From: UBA1794 sp050946375
GTDB taxonomy: Bacteria; Bacteroidota; Bacteroidia; Bacteroidales; Bacteroidaceae
Direction of reading: 5' to 3'
DNA length: 64,000 nt
Assembly: GCA_050946375.1 (NCBI GenBank)
Contig: JBMNUT010000002.1
Coordinates: 1-64,000 of the forward strand
Below the pieces are notes generated by a model. The model worked only from the letters and a program-made list of their open reading frames with translations, made no database searches and was not told the origin of the DNA. Positions 29,265-37,554 of the stretch are shown here, in pieces. Every line of letters begins with the position of its first letter. Position 1 is the stretch's first letter. A program made the position numbers and the translations under genes.

Positions 29265-29941
29265 TGCACAAAAATATTTTCAAGCTCTTCCTTTTCTGTA
29301 TGCTGTTGCCATGCGGAATGGTTTCCGCGCAGGAAAAGCCCCACTTTTCCGACTATCTCGCCTATTTTCCCACTCTCCCACTCCCCACCGGACAAGGGGA
29401 AAGGGTTGACATCAGCGACACACTTCACGTAAAATGGGTGAAGCCGAGAATCCCGAAAGAAGCGGTTAGGGCATTTCTCACCGAAGGAAACATCCCCAAC
29501 ATAGGAAACAACGAACACATCGGGATTGCCCAATTCAAACGCGACACACTCACCGTTTGCATTGCCTGCAAGATCATTTACGATTGCGACCTTCCGATGG
29601 GAATAGACTACTACGACGAATATTTCCTCGTTACTTATGCTCCCGACGGAAGAATCGTCGACTGGGAACGAATGGGAATGGAGGGTGCAGGACTTTTCCT
29701 TGAAGGAAGCGTGGAACTGGCCGCCTCAAACGAAATAATCTTCCACACCCGGCAAATCTCGGTGCGGGAATATGAATGGAATCGGGAAACCAATACCGTA
29801 AAAGAGAGCGGAACCTTAGCCTATTATACTTACCGAATCAATAAAGACGGCATCATTTTCCCCAAAAAAGAAAAGCACAGACATGCCTCTCTTCGCGAGG
29901 ACGAAGAATCCTGGCAACCGCACATCATAAAAGAATGGTAA
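29261..29941 (+). CDS. Putative secreted immunity-like protein (partner of the short effector)
   Basis: 226 aa from the ATG at 29261 (alternative at 29264), overlapping the upstream stop by ATGA. The signal peptide core is FKLFLFCMLLPCGMVSAQ, with likely cleavage after SAQ or just before it. The mature part has no recognised domain; notable stretches are LPTGQGERVDISDTLHVKWV and YDCDLPMGIDYYDEYFLVTY. It is not related to the 409-aa protein at 27266, as expected if each cassette carries its own immunity specificity. Function is inferred from position only. Confidence 0.55.
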   Translation: MMHKNIFKLFLFCMLLPCGMVSAQEKPHFSDYLAYFPTLPLPTGQGERVDISDTLHVKWVKPRIPKEAVRAFLTEGNIPNIGNNEHIGIAQFKRDTLTVCIACKIIYDCDLPMGIDYYDEYFLVTYAPDGRIVDWERMGMEGAGLFLEGSVELAASNEIIFHTRQISVREYEWNRETNTVKESGTLAYYTYRINKDGIIFPKKEKHRHASLREDEESWQPHIIKEW

Positions 29942-30137
29942 ATCTATTGCCGCATAATTCCGCTTTTTCCTCCCCCGTCCGGCGCACCGCCATCCTCCTG
30001 GCGGCGCACCGGGCGGACGGGAAACTATTGGATTCCTACCGCAAACTGCAAGCGGAAGCCGGGAATCCCTGAAAGATGAGCCTTATACTTTCCGACGAAC
30101 TTCTGTTCCAACAGGCTTATAACACATTCTCTCTCTC
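29942..30137. other. Intercassette spacer with duplicated block
   Basis: The first 110 bp contain a short frame remnant (TAILLAAHRADGKLLDSYRK) and an imperfect CCGTCC/GGACGG inverted repeat. From about 30061 the sequence (GGGAATCCCTGAAAGATGAG onward) repeats 28747-28822, leading into promoter copy 3. No intact gene. Confidence 0.6.
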
Positions 30138-30169
30138 TTGACAATACGGAAACAACTGATTATATTTGC
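30138..30169 (+). promoter_or_regulatory. Cassette promoter, copy 3
   Basis: TTG at 30138-30140, 20 bp, TATATTTGC at 30161-30169, followed by CCTTATCAATA as in copies 1 and 2. Here the gene behind it is not an effector. Confidence 0.85.
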
Positions 30170-30208
30170 AAATGAAACCCTTATCAATAGCTCAAAACCA
30201 CCTCCGCC

Positions 30209-30904
30209 ATGAAACGCCTCATATTACTCACGCTCATCATTCTCATGACCGGACAAGCGGATGGACAAGAGAAGAAAGACAAGACTTATAGTTTCTGGAT
30301 AGACGGACGTGAATTCATTATTGAATACGAGTTTGTAGGAGACCTCAAAAAAGGGTACTTCAAAGACGAAAAAGACCTCTATCAGAGACTCGAGCAGGAC
30401 TCCAGTTTTCTATTTGTCGAGCGATGCAAATATCAACCGTTCCTTCCTAAAGAGCCCGACCCCGATATAAGAGGTATCACACTCCCCGATCTAATCATAA
30501 AGACAAGGATGACACTCAAACCCGACTGGATGAAAGCTGTATTGAAAAGCTTCTCGCCTGAAAGTTTGGAAAGGATAAAGAACGGAATTCTCTCGAACGA
30601 TAGCAGTAAAATGTGTTATCCTTTTTTACACCTTGGATTCCTTTATGACCAAAACGGTAAAATATGTGCCCTCTCTTTTAATGCTTTCTATTGGCAAATA
30701 ATCTGGCAACCATTTGCCACTGCAGAAGAAGTGGCAGAATTTACCCTGCGGATAAGGGAATACATCATGTTCAAGGATGAATTCACGGAAGGCTGGGAGC
30801 GTCCGGAGAGATACCTTCTTACTATATCTAAAAAATTCGACTTCAAAGCGGTTGCCGACTGGCTGAAAAACAATCATACAGACCTCAATCCCATCATAAG
30901 ATAA
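30209..30904 (+). CDS. Putative orphan immunity-like secreted protein
   Basis: 231 aa with the signal peptide MKRLILLTLIILMTGQADGQ. No family recognised. The mature sequence has WIDGREFIIEYEFVGDLKKG near its start and a helical end (FDFKAVADWLKNNHTDLNPI). It sits directly behind promoter copy 3 and its CCTTATCAATA leader, the position held by an effector in cassettes 1 and 2. I infer that an effector was deleted and its partner retained. The next gene, 12 bp downstream, is the frameshifted copy of the 27266 gene. Confidence 0.5.
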   Translation: MKRLILLTLIILMTGQADGQEKKDKTYSFWIDGREFIIEYEFVGDLKKGYFKDEKDLYQRLEQDSSFLFVERCKYQPFLPKEPDPDIRGITLPDLIIKTRMTLKPDWMKAVLKSFSPESLERIKNGILSNDSSKMCYPFLHLGFLYDQNGKICALSFNAFYWQIIWQPFATAEEVAEFTLRIREYIMFKDEFTEGWERPERYLLTISKKFDFKAVADWLKNNHTDLNPIIR

Positions 30905-30916
30905 AAACCATAAGCA

Positions 30917-32111
30917 ATGATGCGACTTTTTTACATATCCATAGCGTGCTTTTTGCTCTTTTCCTCCTCCTTTTCCCGATTAGGGGCGCAAGTACGGGAA
31001 GTTTATGGCATAAAGAAAGGGGAAATCGTACCCAATCCGGAATTTATCCAGCCATACTATCCGGACGAGCGCATGAAGGATTATGACTCGTATGTACTTC
31101 TTGATTCGGAAAAAGTGGTGTTGGAAGAGGATACTTTCCTCGTGGAATTGTTCTATCTCAAAGGCTGGGAAAACGATATCTCCTATCATAAAGAAGGAAA
31201 ATGTTTTCTGACGGCACGTATTTCCTGCGGCGGAGAGGTACAAGTGGAACTGAGCAATAGCCAAAATATGGGATAACTTTTTGGGTTACCCCCTCGAAGT
31301 AAAACACCATATTTTCGACGGACTTATCGATAATCCCTACTTCCTGAAAATTCCGTTTGCAAAAGGATTTTACGCGCTACTATTTAAAGGTTTCTTATAT
31401 GGCGATGGCAGTCCATACGCCGTAAGCATCGTGATTCTGCACAACGGGAAAGCCACCCACGTCTACAACAAAGACCTCAGGATATTGGACATACAATCCG
31501 ACCCGAAAACACGGCTGCCGATATTTAAAACCACGACCAGCAATGAATCTTTTCCCTATCCCCTCGACCCGACCAAGGCGCAGCGGATGTATCTGTATTG
31601 GGAGGGAAAACGCCTCATCGAACACGCCCTGACCGAGGAAGACCGGCAGGAAGCCACCGAAGCCCTGAGAAAACGGTGCAAAAAAATGGTGAAGCGGGTA
31701 CCCGCCCCCGGCGATACCCTGCGAAACCTGCCATTGTTCGTAGGAGACAGCCTGCTGAACGAAAAAGCGGCAGACTACCTGTGGGAAAATTTTGCACAAG
31801 ACAAACCGGTGCTTGCCTACATAACTGAAAAGGAAAAACCGGATTCACAGAGCCAAGATCCGCGGCAGGAAAGAAGACGATGGATAGCATTAGTCAGCCA
31901 CGGCCCCGCCACCGATGACGCGCAGTTCATCTACTACGACCCGGAAGCCCCCGAGGGGCAAGAATTCAGGGAAGCAAATTTAGCATTATACCACTTCTTC
32001 GACCGTAAATATCTGGAAGGCGAAACAAACGACGGACACTATATACACGTCACCCATATAGGCGTGTCGGACGAGAAAGACACATCCTCATTTTGGAGAG
32101 ACAGGGAATGA
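30917..32111 (+). pseudogene. Frameshifted duplicate of the putative immunity gene
   Basis: A near-identical copy of 27266-28440. At 31263-31266 it has CCAAAATATG where the other copy has CCAAATATG: one additional A. The first frame therefore ends at 31274-31276 after SNSQNMG; the rest (GYPLEVKHHIFDG onward) is open in the next frame to 32111. Removing one A restores a protein of about 397 aa whose natural end (VTHIGVSDEKDTSSFWRDRE) differs from the chimeric end of copy 1. Either a true pseudogene, a slippage-prone site, or an assembly error in a run of A. Confidence 0.75.
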
Positions 32112-32161
32112 AAATCAGGTTAAAATTAACCCCTGCTTCACGAAGTAACGAATATTCTCCG

Positions 32162-32170
32162 TATATTTGC
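32162..32170 (+). promoter_or_regulatory. -7 element upstream of the mini-CTD gene
   Basis: TATATTTGC in GC-poor DNA; no good -33 TTTG is seen. It implies a leader of about 130 nt before the start codon at 32307. The leader contains complementary GAGCGAAG/CTTCGCTC segments (32206-32213 and 32243-32250, approximate) and a CCGGCCAGGCCGG hairpin. Confidence 0.45.
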
Positions 32171-32306
32171 TCCGCGAAAATCAAAATGACGCGTTCGGTA
32201 TAGCCCGAGCGAAGCGTGGAATTCAGCTTTTGCACGGGACTTCGCTCTATTTGCTTTTCCGGCCAGGCCGGACATCCGGCCCGCTTTGGCAGTAAGGAGG
32301 ACAGTT

Positions 32307-32627
32307 ATGAAAAAATTACGGCTTCATGTTCTCGTCGTCGCGTGCATCGTACTCTGCGGAGCCATGCACGCCGAGGCGATGTATTCCCCGGCGCCGGCCG
32401 CGTTCTGGCAAGAGGAAGAGCCGAGCCTGACCCTCTCGGTAAACGGAAACAGCGTGAAGATTCAGAATGCTACGCCGGGCAACGTGTTGGAAGTATATAA
32501 TGTATTAGGAATTAAAGTACACAGCGTCAAACTCGACGCGGCCGACAAAACAGTCACACTCAACCTGCCGAAAGGCTGCTACATACTCAAGATAGAAAAC
32601 ATCGTGCGCAAGATCGCCATTAAATAA
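32307..32627 (+). CDS. Small secreted protein consisting mainly of a T9SS-like C-terminal domain
   Basis: 106 aa from the ATG at 32307, preceded by an unusually good Shine-Dalgarno (AAGGAGG) for this genome. The signal peptide (MKKLRLHVLVVACIVLCGAM) is followed by about 30 low-complexity residues, then a single beta domain (LTLSVNGNSVKIQNATPGNV; VLEVYNVLGIKVHSVKL; LNLPKGCYILKIENIVRKIA). That pattern normally occurs as the last 70-80 residues of large T9SS cargo; here it is nearly the whole protein. It could be a remnant, or a stand-alone small surface or periplasmic protein. Confidence 0.65.
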   Translation: MKKLRLHVLVVACIVLCGAMHAEAMYSPAPAAFWQEEEPSLTLSVNGNSVKIQNATPGNVLEVYNVLGIKVHSVKLDAADKTVTLNLPKGCYILKIENIVRKIAIK

Positions 32628-32659
32628 CCCTCCTAACCCTCCCCTACGCCCTTAGCTTT

Positions 32660-33313
32660 ATGGTCGAACCTGTAGCCCTGTTCAATTTGCTCATCAAAGG
32701 ATTCATCACCGGAGTAATAGTTTCCGCCCCCCTGGGCCCCGTAGGAATCCTCTGCATCCAGCGGACGTTGAACAAAGGACGATGGTATGGTTTCGTCACC
32801 GGCCTCGGCGCCATGCTCAGTGACCTCATCTACGCCCTGCTCACGGGCTACTGCATGAGCTTCATTTCGGGCTTCATTACGCGCTACATGCACCTCTTCC
32901 AGTGGTCGGGAAGCCTGCTGCTCTTTCTCTTCGGGCTGTACACTTTCCGGAGTCATCCCAGCTACTCCATCCAGCAACAGCCCACCTCGAAGGGAACTTA
33001 TATGCACAATTTCGTAACCGCATTCCTCGTCACCCTGTCCAACCCCCTCATCATTTTCCTCTTCATCGGGCTGTTTGCCCGCTTTGCACCCGCCGGACCC
33101 ACTGATTTGTTCTTCAAGCAATTCAGCAGTTACTTCGCCATTGCCGCGGGAGCCGTAGCCTGGTGGTTTGCCATCACCTACGGAGTCAACAAAGTGCGCG
33201 AACGCTTCGACATTCGCAAACTGCGCCTCATCAACCGTATCGTAGGCGGATGCGTCATGATAGCCTCCCTGCTCAGCGCAATCTTCACCTGGTCCGGGAA
33301 AACACTCTATTGA
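32660..33313 (+). CDS. LysE/RhtB-family amino-acid exporter
   Basis: 217 aa, six predicted transmembrane segments. The first contains the family signature region (FITGVIVSAPLGPVGILCIQ, then RTLNKGRWYGFVTGLGAML), with a later SNPLIIFLFIGLFARF segment. LysE/RhtB proteins export amino acids or other small cationic metabolites by proton antiport; substrate unknown. The gene ends 6 bp before the DUF4924 gene, so the two are in one transcript. Confidence 0.85.
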   Translation: MVEPVALFNLLIKGFITGVIVSAPLGPVGILCIQRTLNKGRWYGFVTGLGAMLSDLIYALLTGYCMSFISGFITRYMHLFQWSGSLLLFLFGLYTFRSHPSYSIQQQPTSKGTYMHNFVTAFLVTLSNPLIIFLFIGLFARFAPAGPTDLFFKQFSSYFAIAAGAVAWWFAITYGVNKVRERFDIRKLRLINRIVGGCVMIASLLSAIFTWSGKTLY

Positions 33314-33318
33314 GAACC

Positions 33319-33873
33319 ATGTTCGTAGCACGCAACCTGAAACAAAAGAACATAGCCGAATACCTGCTCTACATGTGGCAAGTGGAAGACCTCATACGCG
33401 CTTCAAATGGCGACATCGACACCTTGGCGCAACGGGTCATAGCCCTTTACCACCCCACCCCTGGGCAGGAACAGGAACTGCGCCAGTGGTACAGCGACCT
33501 GGCCGACATGATGCGCGCCGAAAACGTGCTCGGGAAAGGGCATTTGCAGATATGCAAAAACGTAATCATCCAGCTTACCGAACTCCACCAGCAGCTCCTC
33601 CACGACCCGAAATACACCGATTATTCGGCAGCCTACTACCGCGCCTTGCCCTTCATCGTAGAACTACGCGCCAAGAAAGCACCCGGTTCTGCCGAAGAAC
33701 CCGAACTGGAAACCTGCTTCGAGGCCCTCTATGGAGTCACACTCCTGCGCATGCAGAAAAAAGACATCAGCGCAGGCACCCTGCAGGCCGCACAAGCCAT
33801 CGCACAACTGCTCGACCTGCTATCCAGCTACTACCGTAAAGATCAGAAAGGCGAACTGGAACTCGGAAAATAG
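33319..33873 (+). CDS. DUF4924 family protein
   Basis: 184 aa from the ATG at 33319, which lies after the LysE gene; the longer open frame would overlap it. All-helical and soluble (MFVARNLKQKNIAEYLLYMW; QAAQAIAQLLDLLSSYYRKD). I recognise it as the Bacteroidetes-specific DUF4924 family, function unknown. It lies between lysE and rfbD with 38 bp to the latter, probably one operon. Confidence 0.8.
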   Translation: MFVARNLKQKNIAEYLLYMWQVEDLIRASNGDIDTLAQRVIALYHPTPGQEQELRQWYSDLADMMRAENVLGKGHLQICKNVIIQLTELHQQLLHDPKYTDYSAAYYRALPFIVELRAKKAPGSAEEPELETCFEALYGVTLLRMQKKDISAGTLQAAQAIAQLLDLLSSYYRKDQKGELELGK

Positions 33874-33910
33874 CCCCACAGAACAAGAGAAAAACATCAA
33901 AGAAAACAAT

Positions 33911-34774
33911 ATGAAAAACCTACTCATTACCGGCGCAAACGGCCAACTCGGAAGTGAACTGCGCGTACTCTCCTCGGAAAACAAGGAGTTCAACTATTTT
34001 TTCACCGACATCAACGAACTGGACATACTCGACCAAGCAGCAGTAGACCAATACATTACGGAAAATGAGATAGACACCGTCGTCAACTGCGCTGCATATA
34101 CCGCCGTAGACAAGGCCGAAGACAATCAGGAGCTCTGCCACCGCCTCAACGCACTGGCCCCCGGATACCTGGCTCAGGCCGTGGAAAAACGAAAAGGAAG
34201 CCTGATTCAGATATCCACGGACTACGTTTTCGACGGAACGGCCCACATTCCCTATAAAGAGACAGCCCAAACCTGCCCCGCCTCTACGTATGGCCGCACA
34301 AAGCTCGAGGGAGAAGAAAATGCACGCAAGGCTTGCGAGCAGACCACCATCATCCGTACCGCATGGCTGTACTCCATCTACGGAAACAACTTCGTGAAGA
34401 CCATGCTGCGCCTGGGCAAAGAGCGCGACGAGCTGGGCGTCGTAGCCGACCAGATAGGCACACCCACCTATGCACGCGACCTGGCACGCGCCATCTACAC
34501 CGCCATCAACCGGAACATCACCCCCGGCGTCTACCACTTCAGCAACGAAGGCGTATGCTCCTGGTATGACTTCACCAAAGCCATCCACTACCTGGCCGGA
34601 ATCAAGGACTGCCACGTGCGCCCGCTCCATACCGAAGAATACCCCACGGCAGCACAACGCCCGCACTACTCCGTGCTGGACAAGACAAAAATCAGGTCCA
34701 CACTCCAAATCGAAATACCCCACTGGTTCGACAGCCTCAGCCATTGCATCTGCCTGCTCAAGAACCTGAAATAA
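33911..34774 (+). CDS. rfbD: dTDP-4-dehydrorhamnose reductase
   Basis: 287 aa from the ATG at 33911. Rossmann-type NAD(P)-binding site LLITGANGQLGSEL at the N-terminus, the family's VNCAAYTAVDKAE, and the catalytic Thr/Tyr-Lys arrangement in QISTDYVFDG and STYGRTKLEGE. It catalyses the last step of dTDP-L-rhamnose synthesis. The other rfb genes (A, B, C) are not in this window. Its transcript is closed by a repeat-built hairpin at 34796-34835. Confidence 0.95.
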   Translation: MKNLLITGANGQLGSELRVLSSENKEFNYFFTDINELDILDQAAVDQYITENEIDTVVNCAAYTAVDKAEDNQELCHRLNALAPGYLAQAVEKRKGSLIQISTDYVFDGTAHIPYKETAQTCPASTYGRTKLEGEENARKACEQTTIIRTAWLYSIYGNNFVKTMLRLGKERDELGVVADQIGTPTYARDLARAIYTAINRNITPGVYHFSNEGVCSWYDFTKAIHYLAGIKDCHVRPLHTEEYPTAAQRPHYSVLDKTKIRSTLQIEIPHWFDSLSHCICLLKNLK

Positions 34775-34840
34775 AAAGTCACCGTACTTCCCGGAAAAAG
34801 TGCCGGCACTTGCGCAGCAGGCAACCGGCACTTTTCCTCC
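34772..34840. repeat. 22-bp repeat array
   Basis: Three units; two of them in inverted relation form the terminator hairpin of rfbD. Confidence 0.8.
34796..34835 (+). terminator. Terminator made of two repeat units
   Basis: AAAAGTGCCGG (34796-34806) pairs perfectly with CCGGCACTTTT (34825-34835), so the stem ends in its own T-run, 21 bp after the rfbD stop. Confidence 0.75.
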
Positions 34841-34893
34841 AAACAACCCCTACTCTATTACACAAACCTAAAGACCCTTTTTCCACAACCCCG

Positions 34894-36462
34894 ATGAATC
34901 CCGAAATCAACCGCCGGCGCACGTTCGCCATCATCTCCCACCCCGACGCAGGAAAAACCACTCTTACCGAAAAGCTCCTCCTCTTTGGCGGACAAATCCA
35001 AGTGGCCGGAGCCGTCAAGAGCAACAAAATCAAAAAAACGGCAACCAGTGACTGGATGGAGATAGAGAAGCAGCGCGGAATCTCCGTAACTACTTCCGTA
35101 ATGGAGTTCGACTACGACGGATACAAGGTAAACATTCTGGATACTCCCGGCCACCAGGACTTTGCCGAAGACACGTTTCGCACGCTGACAGCCGTAGACA
35201 GCGCCATCATCGTGGTAGACGGAGCGAAAGGCGTAGAGGCACAAACGCGCAAACTCATGGAAGTATGCCGCATGCGCAACACCCCGGTCATCATCTTCGT
35301 CAACAAGATGGACCGCGAAGGGCGCGACCCCTTCGACCTGCTCGACGAGCTGGAAGAAGAACTCAAGATAGGCGTCCGCCCGCTGAGCTGGCCCATCGAG
35401 CAAGGCGCGCGCTTCAAAGGCGTTTACAACATCTACGAAAACAAGCTCGACCTCTACCAGCCTTCCAAACAAGTGGTGACGGAAAAAGTGGAAGTAGACC
35501 TCAACAGCGACGAACTCGACCGCCGCATCGGAACCCAAGAAGCAAGCAAACTGCGCGAAGACCTCGACCTCATCAGCGGCGTCTACCCCGAGTTTGAAGA
35601 AAAAAGCTATCTGGATGCCGCCATCGCACCCGTATTCTTCGGCTCGGCGCTGAACAACTTCGGCGTCAAAGAACTGCTCGACTGCTTCGTGCGCATCGCA
35701 CCTTCGCCCCGCCCCGTGAAGGCCGAAGAGCGGACCGTAGACCCCGAAGAAGAAAAATTCACGGGATTCATCTTCAAGATTACCGCCAATATCGACCCCA
35801 ACCACCGCTCGTGCGTAGCCTTCTGCAAGGTGTGTTCCGGAAAATTCATGCGCAATACGCCCTATCTCCACGTGCGCCAGGGGAAAACACTCCGCTTCTC
35901 CTCGCCCGTGCAGTTCATGGCCCAACGGAAAAGCACCGTCGAAGAAGCCTGGGCGGGCGATATCGTCGGACTGCCCGACAACGGAATTTTCAAAATCGGC
36001 GACACACTGACCGAAGGCGAACAGCTCCATTTCCGCGGGCTGCCCAGCTTCTCGCCCGAACTCTTCAAGTATATCGAAAATGCCGACCCGATGAAGACCA
36101 AACAGCTCAACAAAGGCATCGAACAGCTTATGGATGAAGGCGTGGCGCAGCTGTTCATCAACCAATTCAACGGGCGGAAAATCATAGGAACCGTAGGGCA
36201 ACTGCAATTTGAAGTAATCCAATACCGGCTTCTCAACGAGTATAATGCCTCTTGCCGCTGGGAACCCGTCCATCTCTACAAGGCCTGCTGGATAGAGGCC
36301 GACAGCGAAGCGGAACTCGAAGCCTTCAAAAAGCGGAAATACCAATACATGGCGAAAGACCGCGAAGGGCGCGACGTCTTTTTGGCCGACAGCGCCTACG
36401 TGCTGCAGATGGCCCAAAGCGACTTCGAGCACATCCATTTCCACTTTACCAGCGAGTTCTAA
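34894..36462 (+). CDS. prfC: Peptide chain release factor 3 (GTPase)
   Basis: 522 aa from the ATG at 34894; upstream in-frame codons lie in the repeat array. GTPase motifs: G1 SHPDAGKTT (residues 15-23), G3 DTPGHQDF and G4 NKMD, with the class marker RGISVTTSVMEFDYDGYKVN. The downstream domain II and RF3-specific C-terminal domain are complete. It recycles RF1/RF2 from ribosomes after peptide release. The NUDIX gene starts 4 bp after the stop and is almost certainly cotranscribed. Confidence 0.95.
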   Translation: MNPEINRRRTFAIISHPDAGKTTLTEKLLLFGGQIQVAGAVKSNKIKKTATSDWMEIEKQRGISVTTSVMEFDYDGYKVNILDTPGHQDFAEDTFRTLTAVDSAIIVVDGAKGVEAQTRKLMEVCRMRNTPVIIFVNKMDREGRDPFDLLDELEEELKIGVRPLSWPIEQGARFKGVYNIYENKLDLYQPSKQVVTEKVEVDLNSDELDRRIGTQEASKLREDLDLISGVYPEFEEKSYLDAAIAPVFFGSALNNFGVKELLDCFVRIAPSPRPVKAEERTVDPEEEKFTGFIFKITANIDPNHRSCVAFCKVCSGKFMRNTPYLHVRQGKTLRFSSPVQFMAQRKSTVEEAWAGDIVGLPDNGIFKIGDTLTEGEQLHFRGLPSFSPELFKYIENADPMKTKQLNKGIEQLMDEGVAQLFINQFNGRKIIGTVGQLQFEVIQYRLLNEYNASCRWEPVHLYKACWIEADSEAELEAFKKRKYQYMAKDREGRDVFLADSAYVLQMAQSDFEHIHFHFTSEF

Positions 36463-36466
36463 CCTC

Positions 36467-37123
36467 ATGTCCACCCCCTCTTCGCCCGCGCCGGAGCTGG
36501 CCAAACAGCTGCTGGAGGCCGCGGCCCGCATCCGGCAACTGGCGCAAAACGGCCTCGTGTATGCCGAAATCGAGTACGACCGCGAGCGCTACGACGAAAT
36601 CCTGGCCCTGAGCCACCGCATAGCCGCCCTGGTGCGCGACAGCGGCGCCAGCGAAAAAGCCATTTCCGCCCTATTCCCGCTGGAAACGAACTACGTAACC
36701 CCGAAAGTCGACGTGCGCGCCGTGGTATTCAACGAGCGCGGCGAGCTGCTGATGGTGCACGAAAAAGCCGACGGCCGCTGGGCACTGCCCGGAGGATGGG
36801 CCGACGTGGGCTACACGCCCAAGGAGATTGCCCGAAAAGAAGTAAAGGAAGAAACCGGATACGACGTGGAACCGCTCGAACTGCTGGCCGTAGACGACCA
36901 GAAGTCACACCCTTATCCGCCGGCCCTGCACTATGCCTACAAAATGTTCATCCGCTGCTGCCTCGTCGGAGGCAGCCCCCGCACGGCCTTTGACACGCTG
37001 GGCTGTGGATTTTTTGCCGAAGACCGGCTACCGCCCCTCTCCGAAGAACGCAATCTGGAGAGCCAGATTCGCCGCATGTTCCGCCACTATCACGACCCCG
37101 GCCTACGCCCTACCTGCGACTGA
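36467..37123 (+). CDS. NUDIX hydrolase with N-terminal helical domain
   Basis: 218 aa. Residues 1-70 are a helical Nudix_N-like domain (LAKQLLEAAARIRQLAQNGL; VYAEIEYDRERYDEILAL). The catalytic part contains the NUDIX box GWADVGYTPKEIARKEVKEE followed by TGY; the metal-binding KEVKEETGY core is present, while the first box glutamate is replaced by Tyr, as occurs in relatives with GGWADVG. Members of this subfamily hydrolyse nucleoside-diphosphate sugars or ADP-ribose; the substrate is not deducible. It follows prfC by 4 bp. Confidence 0.85.
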   Translation: MSTPSSPAPELAKQLLEAAARIRQLAQNGLVYAEIEYDRERYDEILALSHRIAALVRDSGASEKAISALFPLETNYVTPKVDVRAVVFNERGELLMVHEKADGRWALPGGWADVGYTPKEIARKEVKEETGYDVEPLELLAVDDQKSHPYPPALHYAYKMFIRCCLVGGSPRTAFDTLGCGFFAEDRLPPLSEERNLESQIRRMFRHYHDPGLRPTCD

Positions 37124-37179
37124 GCCGCACAAGGCATCCCACCGGGCAAGCCCAAGAAATAGCCCAAACTGCCCTTAAG

Positions 37180-37240
37180 CAAAAAAGGGAGCAGCACTTT
37201 AGCGAAAAAACCGCAGTGGTTGCAACAAAAAGCCTTGCCC
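37180..37240. repeat. 22-bp repeat array (diverged)
   Basis: Three weak units (AAAAAAGGGAGCAGCACTTT, AAAAAACCGCAGTGGTTGC, AAAAAGCCTTGCCCC) between convergent genes. Confidence 0.55.
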
Positions 37241-37295
37241 CAAATTCATCTTTTCCTTACCGCACCGGCCTACCGGAAGCGAGGCACGACAACAC

Positions 37296-37526
37296 TCAGA
37301 ATGCCTCCTCGTCCGGATTCATCATCTCGTATCCGTCAGCAGAGTGCTCGTTGTAGAATTCCCACAGCTCGTCCGTAGAAGAAACGTCTTCCAGCAGATC
37401 GATATTCGTCTCCACCACATCGGCGAAATTACGGTAAAGAAAAGCCTTCTGTTCGCTGATTAAATGAGTTTGTGTTGCCAACAAGCGGTAGTGCTCAATC
37501 ACTTTTTTCAATTCGTCGTAGCTCAT
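37296..37526 (-). CDS. Conserved small hypothetical protein
   Basis: 76 aa, highly acidic and helical (MSYDELKKVIEHYRLLATQT; FADVVETNIDLLEDVSST). No domain recognised and no signal peptide. A TACATTTGC box on the minus strand at 37563-37555 fits a promoter 29 bp upstream of the start, which supports it being expressed. It is divergent from the 207-aa gene that follows. Confidence 0.6.
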   Translation of the reverse strand: MSYDELKKVIEHYRLLATQTHLISEQKAFLYRNFADVVETNIDLLEDVSSTDELWEFYNEHSADGYEMMNPDEEAF

Positions 37527-37554
37527 GGTTTTTTCGTTGTTGCAGGTTTCGCAC

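Noticed and set aside
26281..32111. Transposon or integrase-based genomic island
   Set aside because: I see no transposase, integrase, terminal inverted repeats or attachment-site duplication; the rearrangements are explained by recombination between the duplicated cassette sequences.
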